From Candidatus Scalindua sediminis (GTDB taxonomy: Bacteria; Planctomycetota; Brocadiia; Brocadiales; Scalinduaceae), in assembly GCA_008636105.1 (NCBI GenBank), contig VSDH01000019.1, forward strand, positions 1 to 49,424: a DNA stretch of 49,424 bases. Reading direction: 5' to 3'. A model generated the notes under the pieces. It saw only the letters and a list, made by a program, of their open reading frames with translations. It did no database searches and had not been told where the DNA came from. The translations under genes were made by a program, and so were the position numbers. Of this stretch, positions 29,193 through 38,307 are shown one piece after another (position 1 is the stretch's first letter; each line of letters opens with the position of its first letter).

Positions 29193-31211
29193 TTAGTCTG
29201 GTGGGCCGTAGTCTATCCTCCATACTAAGATAATGCCATTGTTGGCACCAGATACAAGGAGCTTTCCATCTGGACTAAAGGCTAAAGACCTAAGTGCATC
29301 CCAGTGGCCAGGTAAAGATTTCAGTAGTTTTCCTGTTTGTACATCCCAGAACATAACCAATTCATCCCCCCATGAACATGTGGCAATGAGTCTATTATCC
29401 GGATGAAAGACTGATGAGGTGATGCCCCAATTATGACCATTTAAATCCCATAGTTTCTTTCCCGATGCAATATCCCAGACTAAAACAGTATCTCTTCCAG
29501 CAGAAACAATGAATCTTGAGTTGGGACTTACATCTAAAGCATTGACACGCATACCGTGTCCTATCAGCTCCTTTAACATCTGTCCTGTAGCTACATCCCA
29601 AATCATTACGCTTCTATCGTATGCACCTGAGATCAGGAGAGTGCTGTCGAGATTAAATTCCACCGAACTGATTTCCTCTTTCTGCCCGGTTAGGGCAATT
29701 ATTTCTTCCCATGTTGTAGTATCCCAGAGTTTAATTATTTCCCAGGAACTGGATGCCAGTATCTTTGAATCATGACTGAAGGCAACTGAATAAACACTGT
29801 CAGAATGTCCATTTATTGTCTTTATCTCCTTGCCGGTTGAAACATCCCATATCTTGATAGCACCTTCATGCGCACCTGAAGCAAGGAGTTTGCTATCATG
29901 ACTAAATGCCACGGAATTGACTTCCTCCTTATGCCCCTTTAGCGTCCATTTTTCTTTAAACTTTGCTACGTCCCAGACCTTGACTGTTCGATCCCATGCT
30001 GCAGATGCAAGGTATTTACCATCAGGACTAAATGTCATTACGTTAATGTCTCTCCCGTGTCCTGCTAAAATTCTCAACTCCTTTCCTGTCGTTGCGTCCA
30101 AGAACTTAATATTATGATCAAATGGACTTGCTGAAGCCAGAATTTTAGAATTTTCTGTAAAAGCTACTGACTTAACACCACGGCTATGACTCTTTATCGA
30201 CCATACCATCTCACCAGTAGCCACATTCCAGAGTTTGGTTGTACCATCTGATGACCCCGAACCTAGAAATTTTCCATCATGACTGAAGTCTACTGAATTA
30301 ACATTCCATGTATGGCCAACTAACCTCTTGATTTCCTCTCCACCTCCAACGTGCCATATTCTTATAGTATTATCACCGGAACCTGAAGCAAGAAATCTAC
30401 CATCAGGACTAAATTTTATTTCATATATTATATAATCATGCCCTTTTAGGGTTTTTACCACTTTTCCTTTAGCAACATTCCAGAGCTTGATATTATTATC
30501 ACTTGAACCTGAGGCAAGGAATTTACCATCAGGGCTGAAGGTAACCGTGTTAACATTTTTACTGTGTCCAGATAAACTTTTTGTCTCTTGCCATGTATTT
30601 GTGTCCCAGAGGGTGATGTTATTATCGTATGTACCTGAAGAAGCAAGCAATTTTGCGTCGGGACTGAAAGCTACAGACGTAACAGTAGGATAGTTTGTAA
30701 TTAATGTTTTTAATTCGTTTCCTGATGGTATTCCCCATATTCTGACTGTTCCATCTAACGAACCGGAGGCAAGTTGTTTGGAGTCAGGACTGAAGGCTAT
30801 TGATTGTACAGCATCCTTGTGGCCAAAGAGAAAGCATATCGAGTCATGTGTTCTGGCATCAATTATATGAGTCCCTACTTTAGTAGCGACTGCAATATAT
30901 TTGTCGTCAGGTGAAAAAGCAATCTTGCTGACCCATGAAACTCCCAATTTCTGGATTGCTTTGTCATTAATGTGCCATGGAAGATTTGTGGTCTCTGCAA
31001 AACATTTTTCTGAAGTAAAAGAATAGGGGGGGAAAACAATTGCTACTATAATATAATGAATTAACTTTTGCCTTGCTATATATATATTAAGCGTCTTTCG
31101 TATTTTAAACATTGCAAGATAAAAGAGGCCGTTTACGAAACATGTGCAAATATTTACCCATGTTTGTTTGTAGCTTGATGCTTCCGCCCTCCACCTATCC
31201 ATTAAACACAT
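29193..31211 (-). CDS. WD40 protein with 14 repeats
   Basis: A protein of about 670 residues made almost wholly of WD40 repeats. I count fourteen, for example VQSIAFSPDSKQLASGSLDG, VNTVTFSPDGKFLASGSSDN and LRSLAFSPDGKLLVSGANNG, most ending in WD or a near variant. Fourteen repeats suit two seven-bladed propellers. The start is uncertain. The longest frame begins with a GTG at 31223 that abuts the GGGAGG ribosome-binding site; the ATG at 31211, 11 bases after it, is more plausible. A third choice at 31112 would give a signal-peptide-like MFKIRKTLNIYIARQKLIHY start, and the segment LIHYIIVAIVFPPYSF could in any case act as an export or anchor signal. Function is probably a binding platform; the partner is unknown. 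Confidence 0.85.
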   Translation of the reverse strand: MCLMDRWRAEASSYKQTWVNICTCFVNGLFYLAMFKIRKTLNIYIARQKLIHYIIVAIVFPPYSFTSEKCFAETTNLPWHINDKAIQKLGVSWVSKIAFSPDDKYIAVATKVGTHIIDARTHDSICFLFGHKDAVQSIAFSPDSKQLASGSLDGTVRIWGIPSGNELKTLITNYPTVTSVAFSPDAKLLASSGTYDNNITLWDTNTWQETKSLSGHSKNVNTVTFSPDGKFLASGSSDNNIKLWNVAKGKVVKTLKGHDYIIYEIKFSPDGRFLASGSGDNTIRIWHVGGGEEIKRLVGHTWNVNSVDFSHDGKFLGSGSSDGTTKLWNVATGEMVWSIKSHSRGVKSVAFTENSKILASASPFDHNIKFLDATTGKELRILAGHGRDINVMTFSPDGKYLASAAWDRTVKVWDVAKFKEKWTLKGHKEEVNSVAFSHDSKLLASGAHEGAIKIWDVSTGKEIKTINGHSDSVYSVAFSHDSKILASSSWEIIKLWDTTTWEEIIALTGQKEEISSVEFNLDSTLLISGAYDRSVMIWDVATGQMLKELIGHGMRVNALDVSPNSRFIVSAGRDTVLVWDIASGKKLWDLNGHNWGITSSVFHPDNRLIATCSWGDELVMFWDVQTGKLLKSLPGHWDALRSLAFSPDGKLLVSGANNGIILVWRIDYGPPD

Positions 31212-31262
31212 ATAAATATTCACCTCCCTAAAAAAACTAGTAACACGAAATTTCTTGCGATG

Positions 31263-31290
31263 ATTATAATGATTAATATTCCTTTTGCAA
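31263..31290 (-). promoter_or_regulatory. Promoter of the WD40 gene
   Basis: On the minus strand TTGCAA (31285-31290) and a perfect TATAAT (31263-31268) are 16 bases apart. Transcription would begin near 31256, about 45 bases before the ATG at 31211, and includes the GGGAGG at 31223-31228. Confidence 0.6.
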
Positions 31291-31572
31291 GTGATTCAAC
31301 TGTAAACAAATGTGAAGGTAATACCGCCCTTGATTTGTGGAGCCTCCAATGACATATCGTTTTAGTATCATAATAATTATTATGGAACCCAGATTCTTAT
31401 TTCGGAGGAAGCCCATTCTCTCACAAAAGACATAAAGACAAGGTAGATAGATATATTTCGAGTAGTAGGAGAATCGAAGCCCATTAAGGACCATAAGTGG
31501 CAGAAAACAAACAAAATCAAGAAGAAACAAACGAAAGAGACCATGCATTGACCATTTTCCACCATAAGGAAC

Positions 31573-31600
31573 TTGATTTTTCCTTTTTCTCCGCTATACT
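31573..31600 (+). promoter_or_regulatory. Promoter of the stand-alone response regulator
   Basis: TTGATT (31573-31578) and TATACT (31595-31600) are 16 bases apart, about 57 bases before the TTG start at 31657. The stretch 31291-31572 between the two promoters shows open frames on the minus strand but nothing recognisable. Confidence 0.6.
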
Positions 31601-31656
31601 TACGAACGCCAAGACGATAACGAATACCAACAACTAAAAAGTGGAAGGAGCATTGT

Positions 31657-32070
31657 TTGAAAGAAACAAAGGTTCTGCTTATAGAAGACGATCCAGATCA
31701 TGCTGATTTAATAATAGATATACTTGAGGCCGAGAACGTTAACAAAGAAGTTATCCTAATGAAAGATGGGAGGGAAGCTATAAATTATCTTCAAAAAACA
31801 TATATTGATAGAGGTAATAAAATACAGTCTCAAATTTACCTGATAATACTGGACCTTAATTTACCTAAAGTTCCTGGTATGGATGTCCTCAAATTTATAA
31901 AACAGAATTCGAAGTATTGTTCGATCCCTGTAGTTATTCTGTCAACAAGTTCTGATCATAAAACTCTTGGAGAAGCATATAAGAATGGTGCTAACGGTTA
32001 TATTACGAAACCTCTTATACACGAAGATTTTGTTGATAAAATAACAATGATACGAAATCTTTTAAATTGA
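31657..32070 (+). CDS. Stand-alone response regulator receiver protein (Rcp1-like)
   Basis: A 137-residue single receiver domain with no output domain. It has the acidic pocket EDD at 10-12, the phosphoacceptor Asp66 in IILDLNLPKVPGMDVL, the switch residue in VVILSTSS and the Lys in GYITKPL. The extended loop after helix 2 (YIDRGNKIQSQIYL) is typical of the Rcp1-like group that pairs with phytochrome-type or hybrid kinases. The start codon is TTG at 31657, preceded by GGAG at 31647-31650 with six bases between. No kinase lies next to it; it converges on dnaJ. Confidence 0.92.
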   Translation: MKETKVLLIEDDPDHADLIIDILEAENVNKEVILMKDGREAINYLQKTYIDRGNKIQSQIYLIILDLNLPKVPGMDVLKFIKQNSKYCSIPVVILSTSSDHKTLGEAYKNGANGYITKPLIHEDFVDKITMIRNLLN

Positions 32071-32119
32071 CAATTTCTCTTTATCTCTTCCAATAACTCA
32101 GAAAGACTCCTATCCCTTT

Positions 32120-33202
32120 TTAGCTCTTTTCGTAATTTTCAAGCTTAGCTAACTCTTGTAGAAGTTCTTCCTGACGTGGTGATAATTTCTTCGGAACATT
32201 TATAATTATCCTTACTAACTGGTCACCTTTTCTCCCATTTCTAGTCTTGATTCCTTGTCCTGCCATTCTTAATATCTGATTGGATTGTGTGCATCTTGGT
32301 ATTTTTAATATTGCCTTCCCACGTAATGTTGGAACCTCTATTTTCCCCCCCAGCACAGCTTCAGTAAAAGGAACTCTTGCATCGTACTGTATATCCAAAC
32401 CTCTTCTCTCAAAATAATCGTGTGACATTGTATTAATGCGTATATATAAATCTCCAGCGCTGCCACCTCGAACACCTGCTTCACCTTGACCAGAAAGTCT
32501 TAACATAGAACCATCTTTGATCCCAGCAGGAATCTTAACAGATAATGATTTAGTTTTAGACACTCTCCCATCGCCATTGCAACTAATACACGGATTGTCA
32601 ATCTTCCTTCCCGAACCATTGCAACTGGGGCATGGTGTACTAACGGTAAAGAAACCACCAAATGGTTTTTGCTGCCTGCTCACATGGCCAGTACCATTAC
32701 ATTGGGAACACACCGTTGATGCTCCACTCTCAGCGCCTGTACCTTTGCATACTCCACATGTTTCCTTCTTGCCAAATCGGAGCTGTTTCTCGCATCCTAA
32801 CGCAGCATCCATGAATGAGATAGTCATGTTATATTTAAGGTCCGAGCCTCTTTGAGGGCCTGCGCTTTCTTTGTAAAATCGCTTGCTAAATATATCTCCA
32901 AATATATCTCCGAAACTACTGAAGATGTCGTCATAACTTTCAAAACCGCGAAAGCCCATATCTTCAAGTCCCGCATGGCCTCGCAAATCGTACATTTTTC
33001 TTTTCTCGGGATCACTAAGCACTTCGTAGGCATTTGCAGCTTCCTTGAACTTTTGCTCAGCTTCTCTATCTCCAGGATTTTTATCGGGATGATATTTGAG
33101 AGCAAGCCTTCTATATGCTTTTTTTATTTTACCACTTGTCGCATTTTTATTTACCCCCAACACCTCATAATAGTTACGTTCTTTAACCCTGCTAGAACCC
33201 AT
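32120..33202 (-). CDS. dnaJ: Chaperone DnaJ (type I Hsp40)
   Basis: Co-chaperone that loads substrates on DnaK and stimulates its ATPase. The 360-residue protein has the J domain (about 8-75) with HPDK in [20 protein letters not shown] short Gly/Phe-rich region follows (about 80-115), then the zinc-binding domain with four CxxCxGxG-type repeats between about 150 and 215 ([32 protein letters not shown]). The C-terminal substrate-binding domains extend to about 340. It begins three bases after the hsp20 stop, so the two are translationally close. No CIRCE element was found. Confidence 0.96.
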   Translation of the reverse strand: MGSSRVKERNYYEVLGVNKNATSGKIKKAYRRLALKYHPDKNPGDREAEQKFKEAANAYEVLSDPEKRKMYDLRGHAGLEDMGFRGFESYDDIFSSFGDIFGDIFSKRFYKESAGPQRGSDLKYNMTISFMDAALGCEKQLRFGKKETCGVCKGTGAESGASTVCSQCNGTGHVSRQQKPFGGFFTVSTPCPSCNGSGRKIDNPCISCNGDGRVSKTKSLSVKIPAGIKDGSMLRLSGQGEAGVRGGSAGDLYIRINTMSHDYFERRGLDIQYDARVPFTEAVLGGKIEVPTLRGKAILKIPRCTQSNQILRMAGQGIKTRNGRKGDQLVRIIINVPKKLSPRQEELLQELAKLENYEKS

Positions 33203-33205
33203 TTA

Positions 33206-33610
33206 TTATACCTTCTTAACTATTCGTATATTAAGAATTCCTTCAGAATAGCTTGCTTTTATGTTCTCATTAAAGCACTTTGCCGGCAATTGCACTCTTC
33301 TTTCAAAATACCCATAGCACAATTCTTCTATATGACGCAGACCAACAATTGTCTCATGTGGATTAATTCTTTCACCTCTAATATATAACGCATCATCTTT
33401 TTCTAAAGATATATCAATATCTTCCTGAAGGGTACCCGGAAGTGCAACATCAAGAATGATCTCTCCTTCCGTCTCATACATATTTATCTGAGGTACAAAA
33501 GCTATTTCTTTTGTTGACGGAAAACGTGTAAGAAAATTATTAAATAATTCATTAACACTTTGTTGTAATGTCACGAATTCCTGCCATGGATCCCATTTCT
33601 CTATACCCAT
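33206..33610 (-). CDS. hsp20: Small heat shock protein (Hsp20 family)
   Basis: A 134-residue alpha-crystallin-domain chaperone that holds unfolding proteins as an oligomer without ATP. The N-terminal part (MGIEKWDPWQEFVTLQQSVN) is followed from about residue 40 by the alpha-crystallin domain. That domain includes GEIILDVALPGTLQEDIDIS, LYIRGERINPH and a C-terminal strand with ASYSEGILNIRI, the usual A-x-x-x-n-G-v-L signature. The C-terminal tail is very short (VKKV). It lies between gdhA and dnaJ on one strand. Confidence 0.93.
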   Translation of the reverse strand: MGIEKWDPWQEFVTLQQSVNELFNNFLTRFPSTKEIAFVPQINMYETEGEIILDVALPGTLQEDIDISLEKDDALYIRGERINPHETIVGLRHIEELCYGYFERRVQLPAKCFNENIKASYSEGILNIRIVKKV

Positions 33611-33656
33611 CTAAACTCTCCTTAATTTATAAACATATTTTCAAGACATAAATTCA

Positions 33657-34910
33657 TCAAGGATATAATCCTCTAATTTTCTGTGCCTCAGAAATGCGGC
33701 TAATTCCAAGCATCCAAGCTGCAGTCCGCGTGTCTATCTTCTTTTCTCTTGATAACAACAAAACTCTGTCAAATGTATTTCGCATTATTTCTTTCAAGCG
33801 TTGCTGCACGTCACTTTCTTTCCAGAAATAGAACTGAAGATCTTGTACCCATTCAAAGTATGAGATAATTACGCCTCCTGAATTTGCCAGTATATCGGGA
33901 ATCAGAAGCACATTTTTATCATGTAAAACCTTATCGGCTTCAGGTGTGGTTGGCCCATTTGCACCTTCAACTATTATTTTGGCCTTAATATTATTTGCAT
34001 TATATCTGGTAATTTGTCCTTCTATTGCTGCAGGAATCAAAACATCGCAGTCTAAAGTAAGAAGGTCTTCATTAGTTATATTATCAACGTCAGGAAAATC
34101 AGCGATTTTTTTGTTTTCCTTAACGTGTTGAATTAAATTTTTAATGTTAATACCTCTTTTGTTATAAATTCCCCCTTTACTATTACTTACCGCAATAATT
34201 TTACATCCTTCCTCGAAAAGTAGTCTGGCAGCTATCGAACCTACATTTCCAAATCCCTGCACAACAACCTTCAGCCCTTTTAGTTCCTTCCTAATAACCT
34301 TTGCCGACTCCTTCACCATATAGTAAACTCCACTCCCTGTTGCCTCCTCTCTTCCCATAGAACCACCCAATACCAACGGCTTGCCTGTAACAACTCCCAA
34401 TACTGTATGACCTTTTTGCATGCTGTACGTGTCCATCATCCATGCCATGGTTTGCATATTTGTATTCATATCTGGCGCTAGTATATCCTCTTCTGGACCA
34501 ACAGCACATATAATTTCAGTTGTGAACCTTCTGGTAAGCCGCTCTATTTCCTTCTGTGACATTATCTTAGGATTGCAACATACTCCTCCCTTTGCCCCAC
34601 CGTATGGGAGTTGGATCAATGCACATTTCCAACTCATCAGCATAGCTAACGCAGTTACTTCTTTAAGATTCACGTTCGGGTGATAACGGATACCTCCCTT
34701 TGATGGTCCCAAGGTAACATCATGTTGAACTCTATATCCTTTGTACACCTTCATCTTTCCGGTATCCATTTCAATAGGAATAGAGACGATTAATGATCGT
34801 TTGGGATATCGTAATCGTTCTCGAACCCCATCATCTAATTTGAGTTTGTCAACAACAAGATCATACTGTTTTAAAACAGATTTTAAAAAAGACATTTTTT
34901 TGTTATCCAA
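33657..34910 (-). CDS. gdhA: Glu/Leu/Phe/Val dehydrogenase, probably glutamate dehydrogenase
   Basis: Interconverts glutamate and 2-oxoglutarate plus ammonium using NAD(P). The 417-residue length fits the hexameric small-subunit class. The N-terminal substrate domain shows VQHDVTLGPSKGGIRYHPNV, ALIQLPYGGAKGGVCCNP with the catalytic lysine, and PEEDILAPDMNTNMQTM. The Rossmann domain shows VVQGFGNVGSIAARLLFEEG, and IIVEGANGPTTPEADKVL follows. The cofactor is not decided here. In an anammox bacterium ammonium is also the energy substrate, so this enzyme probably serves assimilation or amino acid breakdown. It is 46 bases upstream of hsp20, in the same direction. Confidence 0.94.
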   Translation of the reverse strand: MDNKKMSFLKSVLKQYDLVVDKLKLDDGVRERLRYPKRSLIVSIPIEMDTGKMKVYKGYRVQHDVTLGPSKGGIRYHPNVNLKEVTALAMLMSWKCALIQLPYGGAKGGVCCNPKIMSQKEIERLTRRFTTEIICAVGPEEDILAPDMNTNMQTMAWMMDTYSMQKGHTVLGVVTGKPLVLGGSMGREEATGSGVYYMVKESAKVIRKELKGLKVVVQGFGNVGSIAARLLFEEGCKIIAVSNSKGGIYNKRGINIKNLIQHVKENKKIADFPDVDNITNEDLLTLDCDVLIPAAIEGQITRYNANNIKAKIIVEGANGPTTPEADKVLHDKNVLLIPDILANSGGVIISYFEWVQDLQFYFWKESDVQQRLKEIMRNTFDRVLLLSREKKIDTRTAAWMLGISRISEAQKIRGLYP

Positions 34911-35028
34911 ACATGGGCAAATGGAAATGTGTGAATAAGGTTAATTCCCTTTTACTAAAGTAAGATGTAAAATACTCAAGAAATTTACAAACGGTACTAA
35001 AAATTTCGCTCTTAGGAAGGGAAACATG

Positions 35029-35101
35029 TACCCCCAAGGGGATTTGAACCCCTGTCTCATGGCTGAGAACCATGGATCCTGGGCCTCTAGACGATGGGGG
35101 C
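35029..35101 (-). tRNA. tRNA-Glu (anticodon CTC)
   Basis: A 73-base cloverleaf starting GCCCCCATCGTCTAGAGGCC on the minus strand, with anticodon loop TTCTCAG (CTC), T-arm GGGGTTCAAATCCCC and discriminator A; acceptor pair G1-U72 is a wobble. CCA is not encoded. It reads codon GAG. Confidence 0.94.
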
Positions 35102-35318
35102 TTAGATTCTTTGTACTCAATAAATTAAAACTAATTTGTTTTTCATAAGTCTAAAAAAAAGAAATGTCTTAGATCATACGAAATTGTTCTCCTAAACCTG
35201 GCAATCTTTAAATTAACCATAAACAATATTCTCGAGGGGGAGATTTTCGCTAACCAACAGTTCTTACCTCTTTTCGTCTTTATCTAAGGATATACGATTA
35301 CCCCGCAGAGGGTTTACG

Positions 35319-35343
35319 GTACTGAACCCCATGTGGTTCAGTA
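35319..35343 (-). other. Hairpin directly after tRNA-Gln
   Basis: TACTGAACC and GGTTCAGTA pair around six bases right after the tRNA-Gln 3' end, with the outermost pair touching the tRNA discriminator base. No T-run follows, so it may mark tRNA 3'-end processing instead of termination. The surrounding stretch to tRNA-Glu holds no gene. Confidence 0.45.
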
Positions 35344-35414
35344 CTGGGGTACCAGGATTCGAACCCGGACAGATTGAACCAGAATCAATCGTGCTACCAT
35401 TACACTATACCCCA
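35344..35414 (-). tRNA. tRNA-Gln (anticodon CTG)
   Basis: A 71-base cloverleaf starting TGGGGTATAGTGTAATGG on the minus strand, anticodon loop TTCTGGT (CTG), T-arm GGGTTCGAATCC, acceptor TACCCCA and discriminator G. CCA is not encoded. If the organism lacks GlnRS, this tRNA would be charged with Glu and amidated by the GatCAB encoded at 14013-17384. Confidence 0.95.
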
Positions 35415-35467
35415 TTGTCTGATATTTTATTTCATATCCCTTCAATATCAATATTAAAACCATATAT

Positions 35468-36271
35468 CTAAGAAACAATACTGGAAGCCGGAGGCTTTTC
35501 TCCTATGTGCACTGTAACAATACCAAATGTCCTTTCAAAAATCTTAACATCTTTTAAACCGCATTTCTCCATCTTGCTCTTAAGGCCTAGTTTATCTGGA
35601 AAAGCAAGCACTGAATGTGGTAAATATGTATACGCATCAAATTTGCACCGTGGCGGCGAAAGTCGCGGCTCCCGCGGCACGCTGCTTCGAGATATTAACT
35701 TTCCGATTACGGGCAATATCTTGGTAAAATAGAGAAAGTATATACGCCTAAAAAGGAAATTCGTTGGCTGTGAAAATTCAAGTATAACTACCCTGCCATT
35801 TGGTCTAACTACTCTTCTCATCTCTTTAATCCCTGCCTCTAAATCTACAACGTTTCTTATACCAAAAGCAACAGTAGATACTTCAAAGGAATCATCATTA
35901 AAAGGAAGGTGTAATGTATCAGCCTCTATAAACTTAATCTTATCTTCAAGATGTCTCTTTTTAATCTTTGGTAGTCCATACCTTAACATGTCGTGGCAAT
36001 AATCGCTCCCGACTACCAGTCCCTTTCCATTTAATAACTTTGAATATGAGATGGCAAGGTCTCCCGTACCTGTGCAAACATCAAGCACTTTTGTATCTGG
36101 CTTTATACCACTCACTCTTGCTGCAAATTTCCTCCATGATTTGTCAAAGTTAAGACTCAGGAGTGCATTCAGAAGATCGTATACCTTAACAATAGAACCA
36201 AACATGGTTTTTATGCTTTCTGCCCTTTTCTCTAAAAGTTCTTCTTGCGTTACTCTGTCCTTAGTATTCAT
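35468..36271 (-). CDS. ubiE: UbiE/MenG quinone-biosynthesis methyltransferase
   Basis: SAM-dependent C-methyltransferase of menaquinone (MenG) or ubiquinone (UbiE) synthesis, 267 residues. SAM-binding motif I reads KVLDVCTGTGDLAISYSKLL near 58-77. The family signatures AFGIRNVVDLEAGIKEMRRV near 135-154 and PNGRVVILEFSQP near 157-169 follow, then FPDKLGLKSKMEKCGLKDVK near the end. Anammox bacteria use menaquinone in their respiratory chain, so the MenG role is more likely; that is inference. Its start overlaps the larE stop in an ATGA arrangement, and it is the last protein gene of the run. Confidence 0.93.
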   Translation of the reverse strand: MNTKDRVTQEELLEKRAESIKTMFGSIVKVYDLLNALLSLNFDKSWRKFAARVSGIKPDTKVLDVCTGTGDLAISYSKLLNGKGLVVGSDYCHDMLRYGLPKIKKRHLEDKIKFIEADTLHLPFNDDSFEVSTVAFGIRNVVDLEAGIKEMRRVVRPNGRVVILEFSQPTNFLFRRIYFLYFTKILPVIGKLISRSSVPREPRLSPPRCKFDAYTYLPHSVLAFPDKLGLKSKMEKCGLKDVKIFERTFGIVTVHIGEKPPASSIVS

Positions 36272-37098
36272 TGGATGTCTTGAAAAACATTATTACTGAG
36301 CACTTCATTCATACTTCCGCTGCGATAACCTTCTAAATCTAGCGTAATATATGTAAAACCTATTGCCTTGAATTTTTCAATTAATTCATTTCTTGTTGAA
36401 GGCTTAATAAGAAAACGTATATCTTCAGGTAAAACCTCAATCCTGGCAATTGTCTCATGATGTCTTACTCTAAATTGTCTTAAGCCTAAACTCCTTAAAT
36501 ATTTTTCTGCTTCTGATACCATTTTAAGTTTTTCCTCAGTAATTGACTGTCCATATGGGAACCTGGACGACATACAGGCGTATGCAGGTTTATTCCAGTT
36601 AGGAAGATTTAACATTTTTGAGGCTTTGCGTATATCTTCTTTTGTCATACCGGCTTCTTTTAGTGGGCTTTTAACACCCAACTCCTTCGACGCCTCTAAT
36701 CCCGGTCGGTAATCCTCCATGTCATCTAAATTTGCACCATCTGCAACATGTAAGAATCCATGCTGTTTTGCAATATCTTTCAGTTTTTCAAATAGTTCCG
36801 TCTTGCAGAAATAACATCTATTTGGAGGGTTACTTGCAAACCCTTCGATTGCAAGTTCACTTGTATTTAACACTAAATGCTTTATGCCTATTTCCTTCGC
36901 AAGTTCTTTGGCCTCCTCAAACTCAAAATCAGGATACGTTTCTGACCTTGCAGTAACTGCCATAGACTTGTCTTTAAGAGTTTCATAGCACACTTTAGCA
37001 ACGAGTGTGCTATCAACACCACCTGAAAACGCAACGACAACACTGTTCAGTCTTCTTACAATTTCCCTTAGTTTCAATAATTTTTCTTCTACATTCAA
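36268..37098 (-). CDS. larE: LarE family sulfur transferase
   Basis: ATP pyrophosphatase-fold enzyme that adds sulfur to activated carboxylates when the nickel-pincer cofactor of lactate racemase and related enzymes is made. The 276-residue protein has the PP-loop AFSGGVDSTLV near 23-33 and the LarE pattern GANLDDMEDYRPG (121-133). Cys175 is in ACMSSRFPYG, the position of the sacrificial Cys176 in Lactiplantibacillus LarE. Two further cysteines, Cys95 and Cys98 in NRCYFCKTELF, are present. Three conserved cysteines mark the [4Fe-4S]-cluster type of LarE that transfers sulfur without destroying itself; I place it there by analogy. No larA, larB or larC is in the window. It follows the receiver-cyclase gene by 22 bases and overlaps ubiE by four. 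Confidence 0.87.
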   Translation of the reverse strand: MNVEEKLLKLREIVRRLNSVVVAFSGGVDSTLVAKVCYETLKDKSMAVTARSETYPDFEFEEAKELAKEIGIKHLVLNTSELAIEGFASNPPNRCYFCKTELFEKLKDIAKQHGFLHVADGANLDDMEDYRPGLEASKELGVKSPLKEAGMTKEDIRKASKMLNLPNWNKPAYACMSSRFPYGQSITEEKLKMVSEAEKYLRSLGLRQFRVRHHETIARIEVLPEDIRFLIKPSTRNELIEKFKAIGFTYITLDLEGYRSGSMNEVLSNNVFQDIQ

Positions 37099-37120
37099 AA
37101 CATTTCCTCACAAAAATCTG

Positions 37121-38296
37121 TTATTTTATTCCTAAAACATTATAAGCTGTAACAGGCTTATTGAGACCTTTAAGGTTTATATTATGAATTTTTTCTGTTT
37201 CAATAACATCTTTTACCATGCTGAACGTCCTTTGATTGATAAGAACCTGACCTGCCCCAGCCTCGGCTTGTAATCTCTGCGCCAGATTCACATGATTTCC
37301 GATTACGGTATATTCCATTCTCTCCTCCGAACCTATATTTCCAACCGTTACATAGCCTGTACATATTCCGATACTTATATTTAAATCGCAACCTATATCT
37401 TCCCATCTTGGCTGTAATGAATCTACTATACTCTTCATTCCAATTGCCGTTCTCACAGCCCTTTCAGCATGGTCTTTAAATTCCAGAGGATCTCCAAAAA
37501 AAGCTAATATTCCATCTCCCATAAACTTATCAACCATTCCTCCGTACTTAAATATCAACTTTGTCATTTTTGAAAAATACTCATTTAAAAGGGCAATTGT
37601 ATCCTCAGGTTCTAAATTATCCGTCATGGTAGTAAATCCTTTTATATCTGAGAAGAATATTGTTAAAAGTTTTCGCGAGTTTTCTAAACATATTTCGTCA
37701 CCTTTAGAAATTACAGTCTCAACAATCTGTGGAGAAAAATATCTTTTCAGTCTATTAATTCTTTGGATCTCATCTACTTGCTTTTTAACCTTTTCTTCCA
37801 GGCCCTTATTAAGTTCGTCTATTTCTTTATTTCTCTTACTAAGCTCTTCATTAAATTTAATGTTTTTTAGAATATTTTTATAAGATTCTACTGCACTTGC
37901 CACAGTATCAAGTAGTTGTTCAGGATCGCCTCCTTTTAATACATAGGCATGTGGTCTATATTGCCTCCTTATGTCCCTTCTATCTTCCTTTTTGGCATAG
38001 GCCGTGTGAAATATTATGGGTACGTAAGGATTTTTCGCCTTGATCTTCTCAAATATTTGAAACCCTGTTAAATCTGGCATATTAATATCTAAAACAACAG
38101 TACTAATATCTTTGTTGAATTTATCTATCGCCTCCTTCCCAGTTGGACATAATTCAACTTGATATCCTTCCTCTTCTAGTATAAGTTCATTTGTTTTAAG
38201 AATCGAATCTTCGTCATCTACTACCATAACTATCGGTTTGTCTCGTTCATGGAGGTCGCTATCCTTATCACCTTTAGTGCTGTTTAACCCATCCAC
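37121..38296 (-). CDS. Response regulator with class III nucleotide cyclase output
   Basis: A 391-residue signalling protein. The receiver domain spans about 20-135: acidic pair in VVDDED, phosphoacceptor Asp70 in VVLDINMPDLTG, Thr98 and Lys121. A coiled-coil linker covers about 140-182. The class III cyclase domain (about 190-391) follows, with metal-binding Asp217 in FFSDIKGF and Asp261 in KFMGDGILAFFGD, adenine-selecting Lys257, and transition-state residues Asn337 and Arg341. The second base-selecting residue, normally Asp in IGDxVN, is Asn334 here (VIGNHVN), so cAMP is probable but cGMP or another product is not excluded. Phosphorylation presumably controls dimer geometry and activity. 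It lies 11 bases after the triple-receiver gene. Confidence 0.9.
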   Translation of the reverse strand: MDGLNSTKGDKDSDLHERDKPIVMVVDDEDSILKTNELILEEEGYQVELCPTGKEAIDKFNKDISTVVLDINMPDLTGFQIFEKIKAKNPYVPIIFHTAYAKKEDRRDIRRQYRPHAYVLKGGDPEQLLDTVASAVESYKNILKNIKFNEELSKRNKEIDELNKGLEEKVKKQVDEIQRINRLKRYFSPQIVETVISKGDEICLENSRKLLTIFFSDIKGFTTMTDNLEPEDTIALLNEYFSKMTKLIFKYGGMVDKFMGDGILAFFGDPLEFKDHAERAVRTAIGMKSIVDSLQPRWEDIGCDLNISIGICTGYVTVGNIGSEERMEYTVIGNHVNLAQRLQAEAGAGQVLINQRTFSMVKDVIETEKIHNINLKGLNKPVTAYNVLGIK

Positions 38297-38307
38297 TCTA
38301 TTTTCTC

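Noticed and set aside
31273..31565. Two overlapping minus-strand frames between the WD40 and receiver genes
   Set aside because: They lack ribosome-binding sites and family resemblance, and the first overlaps the WD40 promoter.
32517..33388. Plus-strand frames over dnaJ and hsp20
   Set aside because: They are antisense shadows of well-supported genes.
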